A stretch of DNA of 64,000 nt from Natronorubrum halophilum (GTDB lineage: Archaea > Halobacteriota > Halobacteria > Halobacteriales > Natrialbaceae), in contig NZ_QQTY01000005.1 in NCBI RefSeq assembly GCF_003670115.1, forward strand, positions 62,001 through 126,000, written 5' to 3'. The first letter of the stretch is position 1. Every line of letters starts with the position of its first letter. The position numbers were made by a program, and so were the translations under genes. Below, in pieces: positions 36,836 through 44,653 of the stretch. Below the pieces are notes generated by a model that was given only the letters and a program-made list of their open reading frames with translations, was not told the DNA's origin and did not search any database.

Positions 36836-37279
36836 ATGATCGCTGGCAGAGACCTCAACGGCTGCGATCGCTGCGATGCTCCCCGCCCACTCGATGCTCG
36901 CGGACTGTGCAATCACTGTGCCAAGGTCGTCGACCGACGCAAGCTCCAGGCCCGAGCCGCGGACGCTCGCGAACGCCAGGGCCAGCGTGATCTCGAGCTT
37001 GCCCGCGAGGCCGAGGCAGTCGCGGGCCAGGAGGTCCGGGCTGACGGGAGCGGCGAATCGGAGATCGACACGCGCGAGCAGATCCACACGGGCGTCTCGA
37101 TCACTGCGAAGATCAAGCGCGGCAGCGGAACGCGGGATCAAGACGAGATCAAAATCAAGGCCAAGGGTCGCAACGCCGCCCACGCGGCCACAGAGATGGA
37201 TCAGGTTCTTGAGCACGCCGACGAGTGGAGCGACCAACTCCGTGCGGTTCAGCCCGCCGCTGATGGGGGTGATGCCTGA
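36836..37279 (+). CDS. Zinc-finger protein with C-terminal beta domain (DUF7389-like)
   Basis: A 147-residue protein. Residues 10-28 form a zinc knuckle (CDRC and CNHC), residues 35-65 a charged helix, and residues 80-140 (HTGVSITAKIKRGSGTRDQD, then KGRNAAHAATEMDQVLEHA) resemble a domain I recall as DUF7389 from haloarchaeal elements. It touches the next gene by one shared base (TGATG). Confidence 0.65.
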   Translation: MIAGRDLNGCDRCDAPRPLDARGLCNHCAKVVDRRKLQARAADARERQGQRDLELAREAEAVAGQEVRADGSGESEIDTREQIHTGVSITAKIKRGSGTRDQDEIKIKAKGRNAAHAATEMDQVLEHADEWSDQLRAVQPAADGGDA

Positions 37280-37713
37280 TGGCACAACTCAGCTACCGCG
37301 GACGGAAGCGTCTCAGCGAGGCGCGGAGCACGTTCATCGAGGCGTTCGACTCGCGGGTGCTCGAGGACTGGATGCACTCGGTCGACGACGGCGACGATCT
37401 TGTCTACCATTACGCCGAGGCGATCGCGAACGCCGAGTGTGCGGCCGACGAAGCCGACGAACGATACGGCTGGGATGACGACACCAGCCTCGATGCTGGC
37501 AGCGCCGTCGGGGAACTGACCGGCGCGCTCGAGATGCACCTCGAAGCGTTGGTCGCCGAGATCTGTGCAACGGTTGCCCAGCGCGAAGGCGAGTGGACCG
37601 AGTACACAGACGACGAAGAGATCGAGCCCGCGGTGCACGAGGCCCGAGAGTGGTTGCAGGAGCATCAAGACGCCGCCGAGCGCGCCGGTGTCTGGGAGGA
37701 GGTGTCTGCGTGA
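37279..37713 (+). CDS. Hypothetical helical protein
   Basis: A 144-residue acidic, mainly helical protein (RKRLSEARSTFIEAFDSRVL, then GELTGALEMHLEALVAEICA). Its stop shares a base with the next start. No family is recognised; it belongs to the operon 36444-38028. Confidence 0.6.
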   Translation: MAQLSYRGRKRLSEARSTFIEAFDSRVLEDWMHSVDDGDDLVYHYAEAIANAECAADEADERYGWDDDTSLDAGSAVGELTGALEMHLEALVAEICATVAQREGEWTEYTDDEEIEPAVHEAREWLQEHQDAAERAGVWEEVSA

Positions 37714-37832
37714 TGGCGGCCAGTGGTGACGAGGTTGCGATGACGCTCACGTTCGAACGTCCGCTGACCGACGAGAAGGTCGCCGAGCGCTGCCGGGCGA
37801 TCGCCGAGTTCCTCGAGGCTGACAATGAGTGA
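37713..37832 (+). CDS. Micro-protein (39 aa)
   Basis: A 39-residue frame MAASGDEVAMTLTFERPLTD followed by a helix EKVAERCRAIAEFLEADNE. It is supported by tight overlap with both neighbours and by coding character. Function unknown. Confidence 0.5.
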   Translation: MAASGDEVAMTLTFERPLTDEKVAERCRAIAEFLEADNE

Positions 37833-38028
37833 CCGGCGCGAGCCGTTCGCCGTTCGATATAATCCTCCACGCGGCCGGCCCCGGAAGGTCGTCTTCGAGC
37901 CTCGGTCAGCTGGTGGTTGGGATCGGATCACGTACGAAAAGCGGCGTGGACGCTGGCGGATCACTGGCGAGGAGATCGTCGCCGACGTCACCCTCGAGAC
38001 TGCTGACGGCGTCGCGATCGGCGAGTAG
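37825..38028 (+). CDS. Small basic protein
   Basis: A 67-residue protein, unusually basic for this genome (RREPFAVRYNPPRGRPRKVV, YEKRRGRWRITGEEIV), with an all-beta look; it may bind nucleic acid. It is the last gene of the operon 36444-38028 and ends 22 bases before an IS-like end. Confidence 0.6.
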   Translation: MSDRREPFAVRYNPPRGRPRKVVFEPRSAGGWDRITYEKRRGRWRITGEEIVADVTLETADGVAIGE

Positions 38029-38050
38029 ACGCAGAAGCTCTGTCAAATTT

Positions 38051-38105
38051 GGCTCTGTTGAAATCCTCAACGGATGATATAAACAGCGTGCTGAATACAG
38101 GGCGC
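38051..38105 (+). repeat. IS-like end, family 1 (left side of the membrane cassette)
   Basis: GGCTCTGTTGAAATCCTCAA followed by GATATAAACAGCGTGCTGAATA. The reverse-complement copy lies at 40409-40346, so the two bracket three genes as an inverted pair. Such GGCTCTGTTGAAAT ends resemble termini of haloarchaeal IS5-group elements; the exact IS is not identified. Confidence 0.6.
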
Positions 38106-38183
38106 GTATCGGTCACTGATATCTCAGCCGTTGGTGAGAAGACGAATTGGTAGAGACAGAGGAACAAGATACTGCGTCGGATC

Positions 38184-39200
38184 TTAGCGTTGTGATTCGC
38201 GAAGGATCAGCGGCTCGATGGCAAGTGTCCGTTTCGCTATGGTGAGGATGCGAAGGACGTAGGAGACGAACAGCATGAATGGAACGAGCGTCACCGCAAA
38301 CGCACCGCCCACAACGAGGATGATGTGATCGAAACCGAGTGTACTTCCCGGGAACGCCCCCGCATCGACGGTTGTGATCATGATACCCGCAACGGCCAGT
38401 GCCGGGACTGCAGCATAGAGAATCATCTGAGACATGTTGATGAGTGCCCACTGGAAGTACAGCGTCTTGATGTGTTCGCGCGCCGGACCAAAAAGAGACA
38501 GCGCTGTTTTGAGGTCGTCAAGCAAGCCGTGTTCTTCCTCAGTGAGGCTCTCTTCGTATTCGTTCGCGAGACGTTCAACTTGGAAGATTTTCCAGCTATA
38601 ATTGAAATTCAGTGCGGCGAATAACACATCGAACGAGCCGAACTGCGCACCCTCAAGCTGATCACGTACCGTGTCAGCGTTCCCAGTGACGCTTTCAGCA
38701 AATTCATCGACCTCTTCTCGGAGGTTCTCGTCATCATGCTTGCCAATAGACTCTCGAAGAGTCGTAGTCCGTTGTGCCGAGATTCCGATGATCTGCCGGA
38801 GGAATTCGGATGGATCGGCAGGACTCGGCGACCCGATTAATTCTTCAGTAAAGTCCCGGAAATCCATTGAACTGGCCATACGCTCGCGTTGATCGCCGAG
38901 CGGGCCGTTCTCCTGGGAGAGGACGAGCTGACCGATCGTGACGACGAGTGTCGTCCCAGTCACGATGACCGTGATCATCGTCGAGAACATCGTGTCGATC
39001 ATGTCGCCGGACTCGATTTGCCGTGAAAACGATGGATAGAGGACGGCGACGGCGATTACGAATGCGACGAACACGGCACTGGTCAGGATGGTGGAGACGA
39101 GAAGGCGGTTCGCGCGCAGCAGCATCCAGAGTTTTATCCGACTCTCGCCCGAGCGCTCACGCATCGTGTTGGCCGTACTGATGTCGGTCTCGTCAGTCAT
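38184..39200 (-). CDS. Four-helix membrane protein, unknown function
   Basis: A 338-residue protein with two N-terminal transmembrane helices (STILTSAVFVAFVIAVAVLY and STMITVIVTGTTLVVTIGQLVL), a central soluble helical region of about 150 residues (residues 105-255), and two C-terminal helices. The symmetry recalls membrane sensors or channel-like proteins. It overlaps the DUF4177 gene by an ATGA and forms a cassette with it and the DUF2270 gene. Confidence 0.7.
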   Translation of the reverse strand: MTDETDISTANTMRERSGESRIKLWMLLRANRLLVSTILTSAVFVAFVIAVAVLYPSFSRQIESGDMIDTMFSTMITVIVTGTTLVVTIGQLVLSQENGPLGDQRERMASSMDFRDFTEELIGSPSPADPSEFLRQIIGISAQRTTTLRESIGKHDDENLREEVDEFAESVTGNADTVRDQLEGAQFGSFDVLFAALNFNYSWKIFQVERLANEYEESLTEEEHGLLDDLKTALSLFGPAREHIKTLYFQWALINMSQMILYAAVPALAVAGIMITTVDAGAFPGSTLGFDHIILVVGGAFAVTLVPFMLFVSYVLRILTIAKRTLAIEPLILRESQR

Positions 39201-39403
39201 ACTGGCTCACTCGATTGGGCAGGTCGCTTAAAAACGAGATACTTGGTGCCGCCTCCTTCGTAGTCGATCGTCTCCACAAACTCCCAGCCCTCTGCACCGA
39301 GTTGATTCAACTCTGCTTTCGGATCCTCTGCTTCTTTTTGGGTCTCATCGCGCGGTGGGCGAAGCGTCTCGTACTCCCAGCGGGTCACTTCTGATTCGGC
39401 CAT
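39197..39403 (-). CDS. DUF4177-like protein
   Basis: A 68-residue protein with the DUF4177 pattern: TRWEYETLRPPRDE at the start, LNQLGAEGWEFVETIDY in the middle, TKYLVFKRP at the end. These are small alpha-beta proteins of unknown role. It is coupled to the next membrane gene by overlapping ATGA. ATG at 39403 is taken from family similarity. Confidence 0.8.
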   Translation of the reverse strand: MAESEVTRWEYETLRPPRDETQKEAEDPKAELNQLGAEGWEFVETIDYEGGGTKYLVFKRPAQSSEPV

Positions 39404-39476
39404 CACTACTAGTAGGTACTCCAGCCCTCTATATCCCGTTCCACTACCGAGATGGTACATTATACGGAGAACGGAT

Positions 39477-40097
39477 TTATCGGTCTGTCTCTTTCCAGTC
39501 GCCCGGGTCCCCTTCACGGAATTCACCCTTGGCATGGCGCTCGCGGGGCCAGAAGGTGACGCTCAGCAGTACGACGTAGAACACACCCATAACGGCAACC
39601 ACAGCAATCCCGGGGATACGGGCGATTCCAGCGGTTGTCAGCCAGTCTTGGCGCGGCGCGAACGCTGTAATCCTGAAGACCCACGCGACAAATAGCACAC
39701 TGAGCAGAGCAAGGTACACACGCCGGAGCCGGTTTGCGAGTGCTTCGTATAACGAAACTTTCAGCGTCGGCCTGCGATAGTCCTTGCTCAGTTCCGCTCG
39801 CCAGTCGTGACTTTCAGTGCCTTGGGACGGATCGAGGGCGTTTGCGAACAAGTTCTCTTGGATGACTCGAGCACGAGAGCGAAAGACATCGTAGTCCCGA
39901 TACCGCCGTGCTTCGATGCCCAGAAAGATGGTAACGACAATGATCCCAATCAGCAAGATATAATGTGGGTTATCGGCACTTGAAAACGCCCACGTCAAGA
40001 TTGCTGCCATCAGCGTCACCGCCCACGTCGTCGACTCGTCAAGGCGCTGCCGCCATGTCCCCACTCGGTCTATCTCTCCGCGATAGGCGTGGGCCAT
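39477..40097 (-). CDS. DUF2270-like membrane protein with a frameshifted N-terminus
   Basis: A 206-residue protein with YRGEIDRVGTWRQRLDESTTW, then helix pairs AVTLMAAILTWAFS and YILLIGIIVVTIFLG, EARRYRDYDVFRSRARV, and two more helices, the DUF2270 plan. Upstream, ATG 40195 opens MTDSSSDEFDPTAPDQREIG and runs into a stop at 40097; a one-base correction near 40112 joins it in frame as GLGSVMAHAYRGE. The protein may now start at ATG 40097 without its acidic leader. Confidence 0.75.
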   Translation of the reverse strand: MAHAYRGEIDRVGTWRQRLDESTTWAVTLMAAILTWAFSSADNPHYILLIGIIVVTIFLGIEARRYRDYDVFRSRARVIQENLFANALDPSQGTESHDWRAELSKDYRRPTLKVSLYEALANRLRRVYLALLSVLFVAWVFRITAFAPRQDWLTTAGIARIPGIAVVAVMGVFYVVLLSVTFWPRERHAKGEFREGDPGDWKETDR

Positions 40098-40345
40098 CAC
40101 CGAACCGAGTCCGTACTGTCGTCGACCATTTCGCGGCCGATTTCCCGTTGGTCTGGTGCTGTTGGGTCGAACTCGTCGCTACTCGAATCGGTCATAGAGG
40201 AGATACACCTCCTCGCTCCATAAGGAGTGATGGTGACGGCGTAATCTGAGTGTCATGTACTGGAGAACATCATAACAGTACGCACCACAGTCCTACCAGT
40301 CAATTCGGACAGACGCTGTCGAAATAAACGAGTGTGTAGTGCTTA

Positions 40346-40409
40346 CTGTATCCTCTATATTCAGCACGACTTTGAATAACCGTCATCGGTCAAGGATTTT
40401 AACAGACCG
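40346..40409 (-). repeat. IS-like end, family 1 (right side of the membrane cassette)
   Basis: The reverse complement reads CGGTCTGTTAAAATCCTTGA, then GTCGTGCTGAATATAGAGGATA, the degenerate partner of 38051-38105 and close to 31381-31434. Together with the left copy it flanks about 2.2 kb. It fills much of the gap 40196-40506. Confidence 0.55.
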
Positions 40410-40432
40410 TAGCCGACTGCTTATCGGAAATA

Positions 40433-40459
40433 TCGGAAACAGCCCCCATGCTGTTCCGA
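40433..40459. promoter_or_regulatory. Inverted repeat upstream of orc1/cdc6
   Basis: TCGGAAACAGC and GCTGTTCCGA form an inverted repeat with one extra A and a 6-base spacer (CCCCAT); a further TCGGAAA precedes it at 40424. It lies directly upstream of the TATA box. It may be an initiator-binding site at the element origin or an autorepression operator. Confidence 0.5.
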
Positions 40460-40477
40460 AATGACGCCCGTTACGCC

Positions 40478-40485
40478 TTTTATAT
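40478..40485 (+). promoter_or_regulatory. TATA box of orc1/cdc6
   Basis: TTTTATAT lies 22-29 bases before the ATG at 40507, placing transcription start at or near the start codon (leaderless). Confidence 0.6.
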
Positions 40486-40506
40486 CACCACCGAAAACAA
40501 TCACGT

Positions 40507-41574
40507 ATGATTAAAGATCGGTGGGTGTTCGACGACGCGTATCCGACTGATATCCTCCATCGAAACGAGGAACTCAACTCGCTCTCGCGGTTGCTCAAGC
40601 CCGCAACGGCCGGTGATCGCGCACACGATATCCTCATCCACGGCCCGTCCGGCGTCGGGAAGACTGCAACGGCTCGGTGGATGCTTCGCGATCTCCGCAA
40701 ACGCGCTGCTGTCAGCTCGGCGCTGCTCGAGTGCTCGGGGCAGACAGCCAACGGGATTATCCACGAGGCCGTCGAGAAGTATCCGGCAGGGACGGTCGTC
40801 CAGCGCAACCAGCCGCGCAGCGAGCTCGTCCAGACGCTCGAGAAGATCGTCGACGAACCCTATATTATCGTACTCGACGAGGCGGACGTCATTCCCGACC
40901 TGGACGTCCTCGAGGATCTGCTCTCGATCGAGTTGGTCTCGGTCATCGCGATCACACACTCGGAGAACGAGTGGCTCAATCGCGTCGACCGGGATCTCCG
41001 ACCGCGCTTTCGTGGTGATAGCCAGATCGACTATCGGAAATACCACGTTCCCGAGTTGGTCGACATCCTCGAGCCTCGTGTGGAACACGGCCTGATCGGA
41101 CGGCCCGTCAGCACTGATCAACTCGAGTGGATCGCCGACGAGACAGGTGGGGTGGCCCGGTGGGCGATCAAGTCCGTGCTGGCTGCTGCGGAGCTTGCCG
41201 GCGAGCGTGGACACGAGTCTATCCACGAGTCTGACGTCGCCGATTCATTCGAGCGGGCGAAAGCGAAGATTCGGGAGGCGAACCTGCAGTCGTTGCCGGT
41301 GACACACCAGCGATTGTACGAGCTCGTACGCGCAGTCGGGCCGACCGGTGGCGTCAAAATGAAACGCGCCTACCTCGAGCACCAGGAGGCGATCGCCGGT
41401 CGAGACAACGATCCAGTCACGTGGCGGCAAGCTGGGAACTACTTGAGCAAGATGGAGGACTACGACCTGATCAGAATGCCCGGCGAAACGAACGCGACAG
41501 TGTACGAAGCGGTTGATTCTGAGCTAGAAGCGCCTGTTGAGTTCGACCTGAGAGAACCTGTAGAACTGGATTAG
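40507..41574 (+). CDS. Orc1/Cdc6 family replication initiator (element-encoded)
   Basis: A 355-residue AAA+ initiator. Walker A is HGPSGVGKTA (about residue 45), Walker B IIVLDEADVIPD (about 120), and the sensor region ITHSENEWLNRVD follows. The C-terminal third is a winged helix (LPVTHQRLYELVRAVGPTGG, then QAGNYLSKMEDYDLI). It should mark the origin and load the element's MCM. The stop codon at 41572 is followed after two bases by an IS-like end, so the original downstream DNA was displaced. Confidence 0.92.
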   Translation: MIKDRWVFDDAYPTDILHRNEELNSLSRLLKPATAGDRAHDILIHGPSGVGKTATARWMLRDLRKRAAVSSALLECSGQTANGIIHEAVEKYPAGTVVQRNQPRSELVQTLEKIVDEPYIIVLDEADVIPDLDVLEDLLSIELVSVIAITHSENEWLNRVDRDLRPRFRGDSQIDYRKYHVPELVDILEPRVEHGLIGRPVSTDQLEWIADETGGVARWAIKSVLAAAELAGERGHESIHESDVADSFERAKAKIREANLQSLPVTHQRLYELVRAVGPTGGVKMKRAYLEHQEAIAGRDNDPVTWRQAGNYLSKMEDYDLIRMPGETNATVYEAVDSELEAPVEFDLREPVELD

Positions 41575-41576
41575 TT

Positions 41577-41650
41577 GGCTCTATTGGAATGCTATTGTTT
41601 AGCCGCATTTCGTCGTAAAACACATATACACTGTATGTGCGAATTGATCG
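41577..41650 (+). repeat. IS-like end, family 2 (degenerate)
   Basis: GGCTCTATTGGAATGCTATT followed by TCGTCGTAAAACACATATACACTGTATGTGCGAATTG aligns along about 75 bases with the copies at 43334 and 34575. It starts two bases after the orc1/cdc6 stop codon. Confidence 0.55.
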
Positions 41651-41661
41651 CGAGGAGATCG

Positions 41662-41970
41662 TTAGCGATCGCACTGGCGAGTAATCGTCAACTCCTCACC
41701 GCCGATTCGCACTCGATAGTCATCGATCAGGAACGACAGGTCGACGCGTTCTTCGCCAGCGACAAGCGTGTCTAGCGCTTCGGGATCGACGTGATCATAC
41801 AGTGTGGTATCGAGAACATCGGAGAGTTCCACCGGATCAACCTCTTCGAGCGTTGCGAGGGCGGTGATCGTGGCCGTACTTGCCGCTGTAGCTGACCAAT
41901 CGTACGTTCGGCAAAATAGTGACTCGCATGTATCCGCAGATTTATCGGCACCGTCTCGTTCTGCGACCAT
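41662..41970 (-). CDS. HalOD1 output-domain protein
   Basis: A 102-residue protein that is nearly all one HalOD1 domain: TATITALATLEEVDPVEL, LYDHVDPEALDTLV, and a final sheet (LSFLIDDYRVRIGGEELTI). HalOD1 is a haloarchaeal domain of unknown output, often in regulator neighbourhoods. It is related to the two HalOD1 proteins at 48351 and 48912. Confidence 0.85.
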   Translation of the reverse strand: MVAERDGADKSADTCESLFCRTYDWSATAASTATITALATLEEVDPVELSDVLDTTLYDHVDPEALDTLVAGEERVDLSFLIDDYRVRIGGEELTITRQCDR

Positions 41971-42035
41971 ACTTTTCGTACGGAGCCGAGAAACAAAAGC
42001 ATCGTGTGAGTCTCTGAGTGAATGATTGAGTAGCC

Positions 42036-42827
42036 TTACGACGACTGGTTCCCGTTGAGCCGCCAGGTGAAAATTGCCCGCAGGACGACGACGAGACTAT
42101 TTCGTTCGCCGGCACCCCAAATCGCCGTCTCCTCGATGTCTTCGCTCGTGGAGATATCGTCCACGAGCGCGCTCACGAGCGCCGTCTCTTCGTCGGTGAT
42201 CAGCAGGCTTCCGGCGGGCGTCTCCTCCCACTCCCAGAGAGTCTCGAACAGTTCGGCTTCCGGCACCGTTTCCTGGATACGTTCCTGGACTTCTTCGGAA
42301 ATCCCCGCCAAGTAGATCTCGACACCACGCTCCGCGGCAGCCTGAAGCCTGTCGAGTTGTTCGTCGGTGAGCAATTCGTCGATAGTCATGTAAACGATCT
42401 GCTCGTCAGCGTCGGCGATGAACTCCTCAACGCGGGACGACACCGCCTCCTGTCCAGTGACCGTCCAGACGCCGAACTGTTCGCGTTGTGGCTGGGTGGG
42501 GCCGATCTCCTTCAGACACTCCGCGAGTTCGGTAATCGTGTTCTCGTGTTTGACGGTGAGCAGTCGGATGAGCGTCTCCTCGGAGGTCACGGTAAACTTT
42601 CGCGGCGTCGTGTGCTGGATGTCGATGAATCCCAACTCGTGGAGTCGCTCCGCCGATTCGTACACGCGAGTCCGGGGGACACCATTGATTTGATTGATAT
42701 CTTGTGCGGTTCCCGTCCCGAGCCGTATGAGATTGATCAGCGTTTGAGCCTCGTACTGGGACAACCCGAGATCTTGCAACCGGTCAAGCGCCTCGGCTTC
42801 GGCCTGCTCCTCCTCGAAACTCGCCAT
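42036..42827 (-). CDS. TrmB family transcriptional regulator
   Basis: A 263-residue regulator. Its N-terminal winged helix (LQDLGLSQYEAQTLINLIRL, RTRVYESAERLHELGFIDI) binds DNA, and a C-terminal phospholipase-D-like TrmB region (residues 110-260, VEEFIADADEQIVYMTIDELL) senses a ligand in relatives, often a sugar. The ligand here is unknown. It is a single gene in the element. Confidence 0.88.
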   Translation of the reverse strand: MASFEEEQAEAEALDRLQDLGLSQYEAQTLINLIRLGTGTAQDINQINGVPRTRVYESAERLHELGFIDIQHTTPRKFTVTSEETLIRLLTVKHENTITELAECLKEIGPTQPQREQFGVWTVTGQEAVSSRVEEFIADADEQIVYMTIDELLTDEQLDRLQAAAERGVEIYLAGISEEVQERIQETVPEAELFETLWEWEETPAGSLLITDEETALVSALVDDISTSEDIEETAIWGAGERNSLVVVLRAIFTWRLNGNQSS

Positions 42828-42876
42828 GGTAACAATTGACCTGGTGAGGGCAAAAGGCTCCCGCCGTTTTGAGTTT

Positions 42877-43209
42877 CTATTCTATACCTTCGGTGGCGAA
42901 TCGGAGCACCCTTTCGACGCGTTCGTTAGGGGTATACCGGATCATCTTCGTATGCGGGTTGTACTCGATCAAATTGGCATCCTCGAGTTTCGGGAGATGG
43001 AGGTGTTGTACGTCGATGAGAAGGGAGTCAGCGTGAGTTGCAGTAGTCTTCGGAGGGGGGTTCTCGGGAGAGATGCGATCGACGAGGGTATTCATTGTAA
43101 CCATGGTTTCCTCGCTGTCGATCAACTGGGAGAGGATTGATCGCCGACACGTATCTGCCACTATCCGTAATGCTGTTTCGGTCGAGACAGTTTGGATTTC
43201 CTGGGTCAT
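42877..43209 (-). CDS. DUF7344-like helix-turn-helix protein
   Basis: A 110-residue protein resembling an ArsR-like wHTH: ETALRIVADTCRRSILSQLI, then HADSLLIDVQHLHLPKLEDANLIEYN and a last helix NERVERVLRFA. Haloarchaeal proteins of this type are, as I recall, called DUF7344. Its N-terminus and regulated genes are unknown. Confidence 0.75.
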   Translation of the reverse strand: MTQEIQTVSTETALRIVADTCRRSILSQLIDSEETMVTMNTLVDRISPENPPPKTTATHADSLLIDVQHLHLPKLEDANLIEYNPHTKMIRYTPNERVERVLRFATEGIE

Positions 43210-43333
43210 TGACGGACCATGGCAAAAACGAGGATCTCACGGATTAATTCCCCCGTTTACTCGAAACATCACATGTGGACAGACGCGGGATCGAGTAGTG
43301 ACATCGGAACAAGCGGGTGATACACGCTTTCCC

Positions 43334-43410
43334 GGCTCTGTTGAAATACCATTATTCAGACGTGTTTTGGCGTGAAACACACGAACACTACACGTGCGAA
43401 CTGAACACCA
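43334..43410 (+). repeat. IS-like end, family 2 (best copy)
   Basis: GGCTCTGTTGAAATACCATT, then GGCGTGAAACACACGAACAC. The same sequence is inverted at 34575 and degenerate at 41577 and 17042; similarity to the last extends to about 43465, into the start of the following gene. Confidence 0.65.
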
Positions 43411-43429
43411 TTCTAACTACCAATTAGCG

Positions 43430-43669
43430 ATGGTGTTCTTAGCAGCGTGCAAGAGACACGACGCGGCGAAACTCGAGCACGACACCCGACGCGCTGCTCG
43501 AGAGGATATCACGCGACGCTTCGACGAGGCCGGAAAAGAGGCATACAACGACCGCCACGACCGGCCTGTCGGGTCGCTGACCTCGACCGGTCGCTACACC
43601 ATCAACGGCGAGGGCGACGACGCGTGGCTCACGAGCCGCTGGGCAGTCAGCGAGGAGGGTGCGCGATGA
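43430..43669 (+). CDS. Hypothetical protein, N-terminus derived from a repeat
   Basis: A 79-residue frame. The first 12 codons (MVFLAACKRHDA) lie inside the family-2 repeat similarity, while the rest (DITRRFDEAGKEAYNDRHDR, then YTINGEGDDAWLTSRWAVS) looks like a native operon protein. It overlaps the next gene by an ATGA. It is probably the 3' part of a gene cut by the repeat and given a new start. Confidence 0.5.
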   Translation: MVFLAACKRHDAAKLEHDTRRAAREDITRRFDEAGKEAYNDRHDRPVGSLTSTGRYTINGEGDDAWLTSRWAVSEEGAR

Positions 43670-44025
43670 CGGGTTGGGAATGGGAGGTATCGGTCACTGC
43701 CGATATCGAGTACACCCCACGCGTCCACGCTGACTCCGTTGACGAAGCCGAGGAGACCGCTCGCAAGCAGATCAAAGAGGGGTACGGCGTCACTGTTGAC
43801 ACCGTACAGCACGAGACGGAGTTACCTGATGGCCGCCATCAGGTGTGCGTCTGGGCCGAGCGACACCTCTACGAGAGCGTCGTCGAGGCAATCGAATCAG
43901 ACGCACTCGAGGCGGGTAGGGAGCAGATCGAGCGCGAATACGCCGTCCAAACAAGCGACGTCCATGGGGCGAACGCGCGGAAGCTTCGCGAAGTCGATAT
44001 AGACGACGGAGGTGAGTCGGAATGA
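43666..44025 (+). CDS. Hypothetical protein with two similar halves
   Basis: A 119-residue protein. DEAEETARKQIKEGYGVTVDT in the first half resembles DALEAGREQIEREYAVQTSDV in the second, suggesting a duplicated alpha-beta module. It is coupled by ATGA overlaps to both neighbours in the operon 43430-46684. No family is assigned. Confidence 0.6.
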   Translation: MTGWEWEVSVTADIEYTPRVHADSVDEAEETARKQIKEGYGVTVDTVQHETELPDGRHQVCVWAERHLYESVVEAIESDALEAGREQIEREYAVQTSDVHGANARKLREVDIDDGGESE

Positions 44026-44516
44026 CCTCCACACCCGATTCCCAGCTGGCCGTCGCACGTCAGGCCGGCGACCGCGCCGAGACCGCAGTGCTCGATCTCG
44101 TTCCCGAGCTTCGGTACGTCGCCGATACAGAAGCCGACCACTACGACTCGATCGCCGAGGCCGTCATCGAACCCTCCGACCAGCTCCCGATCTACGGTGT
44201 CGACGTGCTGGATGTCGGCACACAAACCGAGATCAAAAGCGCCGGCGTCGTCTACGGCGAGCGTCAACGCCGCGGCCGATTCAGCATTCGGCGTGGGCAA
44301 CACAACGCCCTCCTCGAGATGGAGGGCGTCTATCTCTTCGCCGTCTGTGCACCCCACGACCGCGATGTGATCGCAATGTGTGTGATGACCGCGTCGGTTG
44401 TCGACGATCTCCGACGCGAGCACACGGACGGCTGGCGATCGGCCGGTGACGGTCGGGAGGACTACGTCCAGCTCTCGTGGGCACGAGTATTCGATCCCAG
44501 CGAGGTGGACGCATGA
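44022..44516 (+). CDS. Candidate PD-(D/E)xK nuclease-fold protein
   Basis: A 164-residue protein. The region YGVDVLDVGTQTEIKSAG places D61 on one strand and E70-x-K72 on the next, the catalytic geometry of the PD-(D/E)xK superfamily. An N-terminal Glu (E20) sits in a helix before it, and RGQHNALLEMEGVYLFAVC forms the following helix-strand. It could be a resolvase or restriction-type nuclease of the element. The assignment is from motif spacing only. Confidence 0.55.
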   Translation: MTSTPDSQLAVARQAGDRAETAVLDLVPELRYVADTEADHYDSIAEAVIEPSDQLPIYGVDVLDVGTQTEIKSAGVVYGERQRRGRFSIRRGQHNALLEMEGVYLFAVCAPHDRDVIAMCVMTASVVDDLRREHTDGWRSAGDGREDYVQLSWARVFDPSEVDA

Positions 44517-44653
44517 CCACCCGCTACGAGGTCGTCGGAGCCGTCGACCGGTCAGTAGCCGATCTCGAGACTACCGCCGGACTGATCCTCGTCGACGACG
44601 GTGACGAGGACCTCCTGATCGCACAACCAGCGGAGGGTGACGATGCCGAGTAA
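44513..44653 (+). CDS. Micro-protein (46 aa)
   Basis: A 46-residue acidic protein (MTTRYEVVGAVDRSVADLE, then LILVDDGDEDLLIAQPAEG). It overlaps the preceding gene by four bases and the next by eleven. Function unknown. Confidence 0.5.
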   Translation: MTTRYEVVGAVDRSVADLETTAGLILVDDGDEDLLIAQPAEGDDAE

